Shown here piece after piece: positions 1 to 8,520 of a stretch of 64,000 nt of DNA. The notes beneath the pieces are model-generated. The model saw nothing but the letters and a program-made list of their open reading frames with translations. It ran no database searches and was not told where the DNA came from. The number at the start of each line of letters is the position of its first letter. Positions within the stretch are counted from its first letter, which is position 1. The DNA is from Desulforamulus profundi (lineage in GTDB: Bacteria; Bacillota_B; Desulfotomaculia; Desulfotomaculales; Desulfotomaculaceae), in assembly GCF_002607855.1 (NCBI RefSeq), contig NZ_AWQQ01000047.1, positions 77,001-141,000 on the forward strand, written 5' to 3'. Both the position numbers and the translations under genes were made by a program.

Positions 1-896
1 TTTTTCCGTGGCTTCCTTGTGCTGGGCACTTAAATCCTTTTCGTTGGGTAAATAGGTGATAACAGTACCTAAGTTTTGTAAGGAACCAATAACGGAATGA
101 TAGCTGCTGCGGGAAATTTTTATGCCGATGGTGCCGGTTTCCTCCGAACCGGCGTAGGCTGGTAAACAGCTCCCCCTTTATTTTGGACAATGGTACCCAC
201 CGACTTCAAAGCTGATTCCAAATTCTCAACATCCAACTTCAGGACGGCGCTGCCGGCAACCATGCCTTCACTGGGCTGGGGTACAAACCCTTCTCCCTGC
301 TTATCGTGGTGGTTTGGTACTGCGACAGTTGCATTGGGCTTGCCCGAAGCTGCATCCGACCTGGCGCCGTCATCCGGAGAAACGGTATCCGGTTTAGCGG
401 TGGAGGTACCCGGTTCCTGGACAGGTGCGGACACATCATCCTTGGGAGCCGGCTGATCATTTCCGGGCTGCTTTGGTTCCTGAACCGCTACAACCGCATC
501 ATTGGGTTTAGTGTCTACAGGAAGAAACTGGTTGCCCTCTTTCTCCCACAGAGCAGTCAGTCCTAGCGTCATGGCCATAACAGCCGCCACTGCAGCCGTA
601 CGGTACCATGTGCTCCTGGCCACACCGGTGACCCGGTTCAACCAGCTTTTATGTTGAGGCGCCTGTTGGGGAGCAGCCTGTTGATCAATTTTTTCCATTA
701 CCCCAGCCCTGAAACCGGCTGGCGGGGTCAGTTCAGGAAGTTCCTGCAGCAGGCGAAGCGAAGCCCTGAGTTCTTCCAGCTCAGCACTGCAATTGGGGCA
801 GCAGGCTAAGTGAACACGCACTGCCTCCCGCTCAGCGGGAGTAAGTACCCCGTCCAGGTAAGGTGACAGCATTTCTAAAGCATCCTGGCAACGCAC
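1..896 (-). CDS. Anti-sigma factor with zinc-finger N-terminus (frameshifted, runs off window)
   Basis: Membrane anti-sigma factor expected to sequester the ECF sigma factor encoded 14 nt upstream. The GTG start at 896 follows AGGAGGG by 7 nt. Residues 29-36 (HLACCPNC) give the His-x3-Cys-x2-Cys of the zf-HC2 family. One membrane segment lies near residues 97-117, followed by a Pro/Asp/Lys-rich linker and a domain resembling DUF4349. The frame closes at 120, but from about 160 a clean continuation (YAGSEETGTIGIKISRS) runs in another frame to position 1, so one base seems to be missing near 157-162. The family call is firm; the C-terminal domain name is tentative. Confidence 0.8.
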
Positions 897-910
897 GGAA
901 CATCCCTCCT

Positions 911-1510
911 TTACTTTGCTAGACGTTTGCAGGGGGATAAAAGTTCCATTTGCTTGCTGATTTTCTCCTTTAACGCCTGTCTGGCCCGGCTGAGACGGGA
1001 TTTTACAGTTCCTAAGGAACAGCCCAGTATTTCAGCAATTTCTTCGTAAGCCAGTTCTTGAATCTCTCGCATGACCAGGATTGTCCGGTAATCCTCCGAC
1101 AAATTATTGAGGCAGTGCTGAATCATGGCCTGGGTTTCACTGCGGTCCAACATTTCTTCCGGGCCGGGAGCCGTGCTGCGGATTTCATATGTACTGTTGT
1201 TCCCGTCGCCCGCAGGTTCATCCAGTGAAACCGTTGGTCTTCTCTGCCTCTTCCGCAATTCGTCACGGCAGACATTGACGGTAATGTGATAAATCCATGT
1301 ACTAAAACTGGAGTCACCCCGGAAATTTGGCAGTGCCTGGTAGATCTTAATAAAAGATTCTTGGGCCAGGTCTGCTGCATCCGCATGATTTCCCATTAAT
1401 CTGTAAGCAATGGTATAAACCTTATTTTCATATAATCGAACAAGATGTTCAAAGGCATCCCGATCGCCTTTTTTACTGCGCTCCACTAACAACTGATCTT
1501 CCAGGGGCAA
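911..1510 (-). CDS. ECF-type RNA polymerase sigma factor
   Basis: Sigma-70 family, ECF (SigW/RpoE-like) factor. Region 2 (AYRLMGNHADAADLAQES, then FSTWIYHITVNVCRDELR) binds core and the -10 element; region 4 (LAYEEIAEILGCSLGTVKSR) is the -35 binding helix-turn-helix. The open frame extends to a GTG at 1534, but AGGAGGGGGG lies just before a TTG at 1510, so TTG is the likelier start (199 residues). It is co-transcribed with the anti-sigma gene downstream, the classic arrangement for a membrane-regulated envelope-stress sigma factor. Confidence 0.9.
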   Translation of the reverse strand: MPLEDQLLVERSKKGDRDAFEHLVRLYENKVYTIAYRLMGNHADAADLAQESFIKIYQALPNFRGDSSFSTWIYHITVNVCRDELRKRQRRPTVSLDEPAGDGNNSTYEIRSTAPGPEEMLDRSETQAMIQHCLNNLSEDYRTILVMREIQELAYEEIAEILGCSLGTVKSRLSRARQALKEKISKQMELLSPCKRLAK

Positions 1511-1827
1511 GGGTCCCCCCTCCTTCTCCACCACAGGGTTTGCATTTCTTCCAGAATATTAAAAAACCAGCATAATGTTTCCAGTTAGTTGGTCAAAAAA
1601 CCTCAAAGTACTCTGCTGAGTGAATCTTCTACATTCCCTTTGATAAATCCTTTAGCTAAAAAAACCATGTATGGTATTCGCTGCCCTCGCCAAGCCAAGA
1701 ATACTACACTTGGAAAAAACAAATAACTATATATATATGACTTACGGCATCAACTTTTTGTAACAAAAAAATTTATTTTTTTCAATTATTTTCTACCTGT
1801 GGAATGCTAAAAAACTTTATTTAGCAC

Positions 1828-1856
1828 TTGAAACTTTGGCTCCATTTTCGTATAAT
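1828..1856 (+). promoter_or_regulatory. Sigma-70 type promoter of the tRNA-Leu locus
   Basis: TTGAAA (1828-1833), 17-bp spacer, TATAAT (1851-1856). Transcription would begin just before the first tRNA-Leu copy at 1876. The rest of 1535-1827 holds no gene I can support. Confidence 0.75.
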
Positions 1857-1875
1857 AAACAAGCAATTATTTTAA

Positions 1876-1917
1876 GCCGAAGTGGCGGAACTGGCAGACG
1901 CACCGGACTCAAAATCT
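1876..1917 (+). pseudogene. Decayed tRNA-Leu (5' half)
   Basis: GCCGAAG acceptor strand, a tRNA-Leu D-arm (GGCGGAACTGGCAGACGC) and a CTCAAAA anticodon loop match tRNA-Leu(CAA). The 3' side of the anticodon stem (TCTAC) no longer pairs with CCGGA, and no CTTCGGC acceptor strand or CCA end follows. The sequence to 2076 shows only scraps of a variable arm and T-loop. A strong promoter still drives it. Confidence 0.7.
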
Positions 1918-2076
1918 ACTGCGCGAAAGCCCCTTTTCGACCGGCCGGCGGCTCCCAAACCCGCGTGGCTGCTGGGTTCTTGACAATCGAATAGCCTTCA
2001 TGGTTTTTCATATCCCTCCACCATATCCCTCCAAATTCCAAAGGCGGATTATGGAGAGGGAAATTGAAATAAACTT

Positions 2077-2162
2077 GCCGATGTGGCGGAATTGGCAGAC
2101 GCGGCGGTCTCAAAAACCGTTGGATAACCTCCATGCCGGTTCGACTCCGGCCATCGGCACCA
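2077..2162 (+). tRNA. tRNA-Leu(CAA), intact, with encoded CCA; likely att site of the ICE
   Basis: Acceptor stem GCCGATG/CATCGGC, D-arm, anticodon stem GCGGT/ACCGT with loop CTCAAAA (anticodon CAA), long variable arm typical of Leu, T-loop TTCGACT and encoded CCA at 2160-2162. A tyrosine integrase gene ends 170 nt downstream and points toward the tRNA. That is the usual layout of an element inserted at a tRNA 3' end, so the T-arm/acceptor end is the probable attachment core. The second att copy is not in the window. Confidence 0.95.
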
Positions 2163-2177
2163 GAAACAATCGCTCTT

Positions 2178-2214
2178 AAAGCCGCGATACAAGCGGATTT
2201 GAGGGCTTTTTTCT
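2178..2214 (+). terminator. Probable tRNA terminator
   Basis: AAAGCC (2178-2183) pairs with GGCTTT (2204-2209) and is followed by a T-rich tract (TTTTTTCTTTTC). The loop is long, so confidence is moderate. Confidence 0.4.
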
Positions 2215-2332
2215 TTTCTGGCGGCACCTTTTGTTTGCCGCCCGTCATACCGTCACATGACACGTTTTAGCGCATATTGGCAATGCTCTCATCGCCCTTT
2301 CCACCTGGCATTCCGCCCGATTTGGAGGGATG

Positions 2333-3807
2333 TCAGGAGGGATATACGCCGATGATGGCGTTGGCAGAAGCGACCTTGGAACTAAAATCCAGGTGGGTGT
2401 AGATGTTGGAGGTGGTGGAAATATCGCTGTGTCCCAACCACTCCTGGATCTCTTTCAAGCTGACTCCGTTGGCGTACAACAGGCTAGCGCAGCTATGCCG
2501 CAGGTCGTGGAAACGGATTTTTTTGAGGCCGTGGTTTTTCAGCGTGAGCGCGAAATTCTGGGTGATATAGCCCGGCTTGACCCGCTCTCCCAGTTCGTTC
2601 ACGTAAATGTAGCCAAGATATTCCCAGCAATAGTCTTTCCCGCATACTTTTTGATTGCGCTCCTGCTCCGCCTTCATCCGCCGGAGAAGCTTTTCAAAGG
2701 GCTCTACCAGCGGCAGGGTGCGGTGGCTCGACTTGGTTTTGGCGCGGTCCTTTTCCACGATGATGGCTTTTCCGTCCACCCTTACCTCGGTTACGGTGTG
2801 CTTGATGGTCAGCGTCTTTTTTTGAAGTCAATGGCGTCCCATTTCAGCCCCACGATTTCACTGCGGCGCAAGCCGTAAAACGCGCCCAGGATAACGGCCA
2901 GCTCTATCGGCTTGTTTTTCACGACGGCGAACAAGGCTTCCAATTCGTTGGCATCGTAAATGCTGCCCACGAATTTTGCGGTTTTGGGCCGCTCGATCCG
3001 GTCGGCGGGGTTAAAGGCGATCAGGCCCACCTTGAACGCATACTGCAAAGCCTTGCGAATGTTGGCGTGGCGGTGGATCACCGTGCAGGCGCTTACGCCT
3101 TTCTCGTTCAGCTCGTACTGATAATAGTCCTGAATGTGCTTCGGCGTCACGTCCTTCAACGTAAGCTTGAACTCCTCAAAGTAAGGAATGACGCGGCTCT
3201 TGATGCACATAGCGTAAGAGGCGTAGGTGGTCATTTCCACATTGTGTTTGATCATCTCCAGCCATTCCAGCAGGAAGTCGGTGAACAGTATCCGCACCTC
3301 GCCGGAGATCGGGTTTACCTTGTCGGCCGGATTGTCCCGGATCAATTCAAGCTCCACGGCATAGGCCAAGGCTTCCTTGATGACCTCGTGATATTGGAGC
3401 AGGGCGGTATTCAATGCGCGATTTTCTGTTCTCTCATACTGATAGTAGCCTTCGATGTCCCCCGGCTTTATTTTCGCCACCGTAACGGCGGTATCCTTAA
3501 AGTAAGGGATGATGAAGGTTTTGGCATCATACGCATAAAGGGCGTAAGTGTCGGCGTCCACTCTGTTTATAACAGCCTGCAGCCATTTGTTCAGGAAGTC
3601 TGCAAACAAAGCGTTTTTGTCGCTCATCGCCGTGTCGGGATTAAACTCTTGCCTGGTTTTCCAGAGCATCGCTTCGGCGCGCTTTTTATTCCCCTTGACG
3701 GGAAGTCCCGTGCTGACAGACTTGGTTTGGCGCTTTCCGTTCATATCCTTGTAGGTGAGGATCATCTGGAAATAGCCGTTTTTTTCTCGCAGGTGTCCTG
3801 TTACCAT
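2333..3807 (-). CDS. int: Tyrosine integrase with duplicated core-binding domain (frameshifted)
   Basis: Site-specific recombinase for integration and excision. After an N-terminal AP2/arm-type region come two successive SAM-like core-binding domains: [20 protein letters not shown] to DNPADKVNP, and [20 protein letters not shown] to [10 protein letters not shown]. The catalytic domain shows [12 protein letters not shown] (first Arg), [11 protein letters not shown] (His-x2-Arg), LGHSDISTT and the final Tyr in SNIYTHLD. The frame breaks in an A7 run (T7 on the plus strand, 2817-2823). Eight A's would give a 491-residue protein, longer than the roughly 380-400 of usual Tn916-type integrases because of the extra domain. 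Confidence 0.88.
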
Positions 3808-3910
3808 GAATTCTTGCCTCCTTTAAATCAGTAACAGTCCATATTCACCTACCATTGACGGGTTTATTGTAGCAGGCTTCAAAGTATCTTGCAAAGGTGC
3901 GAGCGATGTT

Positions 3911-4132
3911 TTACGCATCGGATTCCTGCGCGACCGCCAGGTATTCGAAAATATGGAGCTTGGGGATTTTGTACGTTCGGCCTATTTTAAAGTGCTTGAT
4001 CTGATTTTGCCGCAAAAGGCGATATGCGGTTTTTGCGCTGATACCGCCAAGCATTTCACACATTTGCTCCACACTGACCACGTCCGGGTATTCCCGAAAA
4101 ATCAGCTTATATGCTTCATTGCTTTTCAGCAA
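3911..4132 (-). CDS. xis: Excisionase-like helix-turn-helix protein
   Basis: Small DNA-binding protein of the excisionase/MerR-like HTH_17 family. The core VVSVEQMCEMLGGISAKTAY, LLRQNQIKHFKIGRTYKIPK is the winged-helix segment that recognises the element end and steers the integrase toward excision. The open frame reaches an ATG at 4204, but AAAGGGG precedes a TTG at 4132, giving 73 residues of normal family size. It lies upstream of int in the same direction, as in Tn916 relatives. Confidence 0.8.
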   Translation of the reverse strand: MLKSNEAYKLIFREYPDVVSVEQMCEMLGGISAKTAYRLLRQNQIKHFKIGRTYKIPKLHIFEYLAVAQESDA

Positions 4133-4680
4133 GGTATCAGCCCCTTTCGGTTCGGAATTTAAATGCAGGCAGCAGGGGCACGCCATGATTGGATACGCAT
4201 ACATCTCGCACCAAGGTGTGCACCCCTGACCTGCATTTCTGTTTTGCTTCTATCGTTTTACGGGCTTATCCGGCGGACGTCGGCTGATCGTCCTCATAGG
4301 AATTTCACCTCCCCCCATACTGACGGGCCATCCCCATTGCCTGCGACGGTTTTATCACGCTCGGACTGTGGCTGGACGGAAGTATCATTATCCCTCCGTA
4401 TGTTTCACCTTAAATGCAGCCGACATTTATTGTTGCACGGGTATTGATCGCTCGCACCTTACCTTTATTTAGTCCATGACGGCATGGATACCTTGGCTGT
4501 GATCCGGCTGATGCCGGACAGGTGGTCTTGGCGTACCTGCAAGCTGGCTTCCCTTTTTAGGGCATACGGGGAACGTACCGGAAAGACACCTATTCACTTA
4601 TCAAAGACCGTGAGGGGAAAGCTGTCTTGTCCTCTCGCTCTATACATTGAAAAAAGTCTCGCAAAATACAGGGCAAAACA

Positions 4681-4710
4681 AGGCTTGCAGAGAAAATTTT
4701 CTGCAAGCCT
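4681..4710 (-). terminator. Hairpin terminator downstream of the HTH_16 gene
   Basis: AGGCTTGCAG (4681-4690) and CTGCAAGCCT (4701-4710) form a 10-bp stem; TTGTTTTG follows on the minus strand. It sits 7 nt past the stop at 4717. Between 4133 and 4680 I see a strong Shine-Dalgarno (GGGGGGAGGTGA, minus strand, near 4313) leading into a 14-codon frame closed by TAG, and no other gene. Confidence 0.6.
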
Positions 4711-4716
4711 TATGCT

Positions 4717-4916
4717 TTATTTTTCAAACCGCTTCAGGTCGAAGTTCTGTACCGCCAATATGAATTCCAGCGTCAAATGCTGGCGGCAATCCTCGTCCAG
4801 CTTGCCAAACAGGCAAGATTTTTGATAATCAGCGGTTCAAACTGCCGGATGAGGGTTTCCATCGCCCGCTCGTTACCATGCTGGGCTGCTTCGATTAAAT
4901 CCAGTATTTCCGGCAT
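4717..4916 (-). CDS. HTH_16-type conjugative-transposon regulator (frameshifted)
   Basis: Starts MPEILDLIEAAQHGNERAME and, after a one-base repair in an A5 run (T5 at 4819-4823), continues SCLFGKLDEDCRQHLTLEFI to VQNFDLKRFEK. The 66-residue product matches the Tn916 Orf8-like helix-turn-helix domain (HTH_16), which in that family works with the neighbouring sigma-like protein to control transfer genes. Without repair the frame stops at 4773. It is transcribed together with the sigma factor at 4994-5401. Confidence 0.7.
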
Positions 4917-4993
4917 GCCCTTTCCTCCTTTCCGTAAAAGTGGTTGGCTTTCACGGAAAGGGCGGGGCGCGGATTAGATAAAAAATGGCTGGT

Positions 4994-5401
4994 TCATATC
5001 TGAAACCGATTTTTCAGCTTTTTAAGAATCCGGTTTTTCCGCTCGGTGATGCTCTGCTGCGTTACGCCGAAAATGAGGGAAAGCTGATAGTCGGTTTTAT
5101 TCTCATAATATTTTATGTAGAGCAGTTGCTTGTCCTTTGAATTGAGGGTGCTGATAACCGCAGAAAGGATTTCATTTTCGATGTATTCATCCAGCTTGTC
5201 CCCATTGAAAACAGGAATATTGATGTCTATGTCAGCTTCGGCGCATAAGTTGATTTCCTCCACTTCCTCCAAGGGGATGGTTCTGTTGAAATGCTTGTAT
5301 TGGGCGCGGAAATATCCCCATGACGAGCGGGTTATTACGATTTTTATGTATGCGCAAAACGCTTTTTCTACAGCCTTATAGGTTTCAGCACTCCTTTTCA
5401 T
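4994..5401 (-). CDS. Sigma-70 family factor of Tn916 Orf7 type
   Basis: 135 residues. The C-terminal half (LNSKDKQLLYIKYYENKTDY, LSLIFGVTQQSITERKNRIL) is a region-4-like helix-turn-helix. The N-terminal part (EEVEEINLCAEADIDINIP) matches sigma-like proteins of conjugative transposons. A Shine-Dalgarno (GAGAGGAGAGGAAG) precedes the ATG at 5401. It probably activates element genes. It is distinct from the chromosomal ECF factor at 911-1510. Confidence 0.75.
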   Translation of the reverse strand: MKRSAETYKAVEKAFCAYIKIVITRSSWGYFRAQYKHFNRTIPLEEVEEINLCAEADIDINIPVFNGDKLDEYIENEILSAVISTLNSKDKQLLYIKYYENKTDYQLSLIFGVTQQSITERKNRILKKLKNRFQI

Positions 5402-5565
5402 AGAACTTCCTCTCCTCTCGCCCTATACATTTAAATGAGAAGGATGAAATACAGGGTTTTGGAAAAATAATTTTTTAATGCTGTCTTTTCCCGATATTAC
5501 GGCTTCCTTTTAACAACAAAAGCTGTTGTTTTTCCTTCACATCCAGCAAAAAGCGACAATGAAAA

Positions 5566-5601
5566 GGCGTAGGCTGCAAGGAAAACCTTGCAGCCTACGC
5601 C
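5566..5601 (-). terminator. Strong hairpin, terminator of the pgsA unit
   Basis: Perfect 16-bp stem GGCGTAGGCTGCAAGG / CCTTGCAGCCTACGCC with an AAAA loop. TTTTC follows on the minus strand, so it can end transcripts coming from pgsA. The remaining intergenic sequence 5402-5888 shows only a weak AACAAC/GTTGTT repeat near 5512-5530 and no gene. Confidence 0.6.
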
Positions 5602-5888
5602 CATTTGACAAAAAATACAGACGACATAGCACTCCATATCATGCAATTATTCAGTTACCTGGCATAAAAGCTAATTATCGTAGTCCTGCAAGGACATAGA
5701 ATTTTCCTCCATAAAATGATGTTTTATAAAGCCAAACAGCAAGGACGTTAGCACATTTGAAAAATGCGTCAAAGCCTGAGCCACTTGTCTAAGAGTTGCC
5801 TAGATAACATGATTGCATCAAGCATCTTTATGGCGATGCAATAGACTCTGCTCTGCCTAGATGGGTTATCAGGCAGGCTATAAATTTT

Positions 5889-6521
5889 TTACCTTTTCTT
5901 GATACAGTAGTTGTATATCAGTAAACGCCCTATGTTCAGCTTTCCTTTTGCTATAGTGCTGAATATTGGGCTGTTTTTCATGCTTGAATTTTTTGGCAGA
6001 AGTAATGTTTTATTTTTTATAATATAGTCAATTCCCGAATACAAGGTCATGCCTACAGCGAGCCAAAGCAAATAATCTCCGATAGGTAAATCGGTGAAAA
6101 TTGAAAAAGGCCAATTGCGCAGCATAATAACCGACAGGGCCAACATTTGCAGTACTGTTTTGATTTTTCCCGATCTTTCTGCAACAATGATTATGCCTTC
6201 TCTAGCCGCAACAGATCTTAAGCTGGTAATTACAAATTCTCGCGCCAGAATTACTATGGCAAGCCATCCCGCAATACTGCCTAGTTGCACTAAACAAATC
6301 AAAGCTGATGTAATCAGAAGCTTATCAGCCAGAGGATCGATTATCTTGCCGAAATCCGTAATGAGGTTATATTTTCTTGCTAAATATCCATCCAGGGCAT
6401 CTGTAATAGAAGCTGTGACAAAGAGGATTCCTGATATGTAATAGTACTCTTTTGTTAAAAAAATAATAAAAACTGGTATTAATATCACTCTTAATATTGT
6501 CAATTTGTTTGGTAAGTTCAT
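5889..6521 (-). CDS. pgsA: CDP-diacylglycerol--glycerol-3-phosphate 3-phosphatidyltransferase
   Basis: Integral membrane enzyme making phosphatidylglycerophosphate, the committed step to phosphatidylglycerol and cardiolipin. The CDP-alcohol phosphotransferase signature is complete: D41-x2-D44-G45-x2-A48-R49-x8-G58-x3-D62-x3-D66 (DALDGYLARK ... GKIIDPLADK). Start at 6521 (MNLPNKLTILR) has AGAGGG upstream; the frame runs open further 5' into a fragment of another gene. The C-terminus carries an atypical basic tail (KNSSMKNSPIFSTIAKGKLN). It is last in a minus-strand unit after a radical SAM gene, degV and a CmpB-like gene, so it is probably a second, regulated copy. Confidence 0.9.
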   Translation of the reverse strand: MNLPNKLTILRVILIPVFIIFLTKEYYYISGILFVTASITDALDGYLARKYNLITDFGKIIDPLADKLLITSALICLVQLGSIAGWLAIVILAREFVITSLRSVAAREGIIIVAERSGKIKTVLQMLALSVIMLRNWPFSIFTDLPIGDYLLWLAVGMTLYSGIDYIIKNKTLLLPKNSSMKNSPIFSTIAKGKLNIGRLLIYNYCIKKR

Positions 6522-6734
6522 ACTATCTTCCCTCTTTGAGCGTATAGCTACTCGTTCGTTTAAGAATGCCTTATGTACAAAATGAAATAGAAAAAAGGCA
6601 TTTCGACCGTAAATAGCATCAGACCTCTTCTGCCTGTATGCGGGATCGCGCTTTAACAGAAAGGCATAAAAACTACGTTCCAAGCAATCAATATCGCTGT
6701 GTTGTATATAATTGTTTATGTTTTTCCAAAGCAC
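6522..6734 (-). pseudogene. Fragment of an HD-domain protein fused in frame ahead of pgsA
   Basis: The open frame upstream of pgsA encodes NNYIQHSDIDCLERSFYAF, which closely resembles GNYIQHSDINCLKHSLYVS in the intact HD protein at 15864-16385. The metal-binding HD motif region is gone. It looks like the residue of a second HD gene whose middle and end were lost. Confidence 0.5.
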
Positions 6735-6751
6735 ATCTATAAACGCAAGTT

Positions 6752-7531
6752 CTAATTTCTGCTATCAGAGCCTAACAGAATGCTTTTAAGCTTTTGCCAT
6801 GCATCATCATAGTTGATGGATCGCAAGCTTGGGAACGCCTTAATAATTCTTATACTCTGAAACCGACTTAGACTAATTAAAGCTTTAATGCGTTCGTTAT
6901 AAAATTCACTTTCTTCAAATTTGCTCATAAGAGACTCTTTAAGTTCTCCGGCCTGTTGTGCATACTGCTTCAAAAATTGATTTATTGCCAACTGCATCTT
7001 TTTCAGTCTGCTGTTCAGAACCAGAAGATGACGCACAGTTATATACAAATCAAGCATGAGAAAAATAAAAATAACGATTGATAAAACAATCTGCCACCAA
7101 GAAGGCAGTTGGCCAATTAAACCTCCCACAAACGGATGAATATACTTGATAAGCAGCACCGCGAGAACACCAAAAACTACGGCCCCTATAAGACAGACAC
7201 GGCCTTGGATATTGAATCGGTAATTAGAATAATCCCACCATTTCGCATCAAACAGCTTTTCAAGCAAAACCGCGGTAATATATTCGACCGTACAGGTTAT
7301 AAGCATGCCGGCAAAAAACAGAATAATAAGATTGTCTGTTCTCATATCCAAAATAAATATGGAAGCTAAAGCTCCAAAACCATATACCGGGCATAAGGGT
7401 CCATTCAAAAATCCACGATTTACAAGGCTTCGTTCACTTATTGAGCAAATTGCGGATTCATAGACCCATCCCAAAAAGCTATATGCAATAAACCATAAAA
7501 AGTATTTTGATAAAATAAACAATTGATTCAT
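6752..7531 (-). CDS. CmpB/ABC-transporter type IV-like membrane protein
   Basis: 259 residues with about five membrane helices. N-terminal FLGWVYESAICSISERSLVN, RGFLNGPLCPVYGFGA is the signature of the putative ABC transporter permease family PF06541, whose function is not established. The last 80 residues are soluble and charged, with coiled-coil potential (LKKMQLAINQFLKQYAQQAG). AGAGG abuts the ATG at 7531, so a TTG at 7522 may be the real start. It lies 15 nt after degV and 18 nt before the HD fragment/pgsA frame in one transcription unit. Confidence 0.75.
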   Translation of the reverse strand: MNQLFILSKYFLWFIAYSFLGWVYESAICSISERSLVNRGFLNGPLCPVYGFGALASIFILDMRTDNLIILFFAGMLITCTVEYITAVLLEKLFDAKWWDYSNYRFNIQGRVCLIGAVVFGVLAVLLIKYIHPFVGGLIGQLPSWWQIVLSIVIFIFLMLDLYITVRHLLVLNSRLKKMQLAINQFLKQYAQQAGELKESLMSKFEESEFYNERIKALISLSRFQSIRIIKAFPSLRSINYDDAWQKLKSILLGSDSRN

Positions 7532-7546
7532 CCTCTTTTATTCAGG

Positions 7547-8422
7547 CTATTTTTCACTGCCAAAGAAGCACAAAGTCATCACATCAGGTCCGGTATGCGC
7601 TCCAATAATTGGTCCGATATAGCTGACAGCTATATTCTTTAGTGCAAATCTTTGCTCAACCATAGATACAAGGATACCTGCATCATCAATGCAGTCTCCA
7701 TGGCCGATGAAGATCGTCTGTTTCTCCGGGCTAACACAGAATTTTTCCATATGGTCGGCAAGCTCTACTAGAGACTTACGGCGTCCTCGTACTTTCCCTC
7801 TCAGGATGAGATGACCATCTTTATCAACATGAAGAATTGGTTTCACTGAAAGCATAGTGCCGACGATAGCCGCTGAAGTACTTAACCTGCCGCCCCGTTT
7901 TAAGTAATTCAAGTCATTCACCGTAAACCAATGACACAGGTGATCACGATTTTGAACTACCCAATCCTTCAATTCGTCTATATCTAAACCCTCATACTTT
8001 TTTAACGCGGCGTGGTACACAAGCATACCCTGTCCTACGCTGGCGCAACGTGAGTCAACGCAGTATATTTTTCGTTCAGGATACCTTTCCATCAACTTTT
8101 TTGCGGCCATTGCTGAGGATTGATAAGTGCCGCTCAACCCTGAAGAAAGCGATATGTAGAGGATATCCAGACCGCTTTTTAATACAGGTTCAAAATAGTG
8201 CAGATACTCCAAATTGTTAACCTGCGATGTTTTGGCCATGATGCCGGAGCGAAGCATCTGATAGAATCTGGAATATCCAAGTTCTCTGCCGTCAGGATAA
8301 TGACGATAGCTTTTACCGTCTATTTCAAAATACATAGGTAAAACAGAAACTCCATGGGTTTCAATCAACTCTGTCGGAAGGTCCGATGCGGCATCAGTGA
8401 AAATAATAAAATCATTTATCAT
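7547..8422 (-). CDS. DegV family fatty-acid-binding protein
   Basis: 291 residues, normal DegV length. IIFTDAASDLP at the N-terminus and SSGLSGTYQSSAMAA mark the first domain; LNYLKRGGRLS, IVGTMLSVKPIL and HGDCIDDA mark the second. DegV (FakB-like) proteins bind a single fatty acid and, with FakA kinase, feed acyl-phosphate into phospholipid synthesis. No fakA gene is in the window, so it would have to use a host kinase. Neighbours pgsA and the CmpB-like gene fit a role in membrane lipids. Confidence 0.88.
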   Translation of the reverse strand: MINDFIIFTDAASDLPTELIETHGVSVLPMYFEIDGKSYRHYPDGRELGYSRFYQMLRSGIMAKTSQVNNLEYLHYFEPVLKSGLDILYISLSSGLSGTYQSSAMAAKKLMERYPERKIYCVDSRCASVGQGMLVYHAALKKYEGLDIDELKDWVVQNRDHLCHWFTVNDLNYLKRGGRLSTSAAIVGTMLSVKPILHVDKDGHLILRGKVRGRRKSLVELADHMEKFCVSPEKQTIFIGHGDCIDDAGILVSMVEQRFALKNIAVSYIGPIIGAHTGPDVMTLCFFGSEK

Positions 8423-8498
8423 AGTAAGCCCCCTGCACCACGGCAGCCGCTTTTATGGCAAGCGCACGCCAGAATGATTTTCCGAGACTTGAGAAAAG

Positions 8499-8520
8499 CG
8501 TCGGTTTCTTTCAACCGACG
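8499..8520 (-). terminator. Terminator overlapping the radical SAM stop codon
   Basis: CGTCGGTT / AACCGACG stem with a 6-nt loop; CTTTTCTC follows on the minus strand. The hairpin includes the stop codon at 8511-8513 and probably reduces read-through into degV. Confidence 0.55.

Noticed and set aside
2817..2823. Programmed slippage at the A7 run of int
   Set aside because: Possible in principle, but many other genes in the window show the same one-base loss, so error is the simpler explanation.
4163..4447. Plus-strand frame opposite the xis leader
   Set aside because: No ribosome site or domain; the minus strand carries the excisionase gene.
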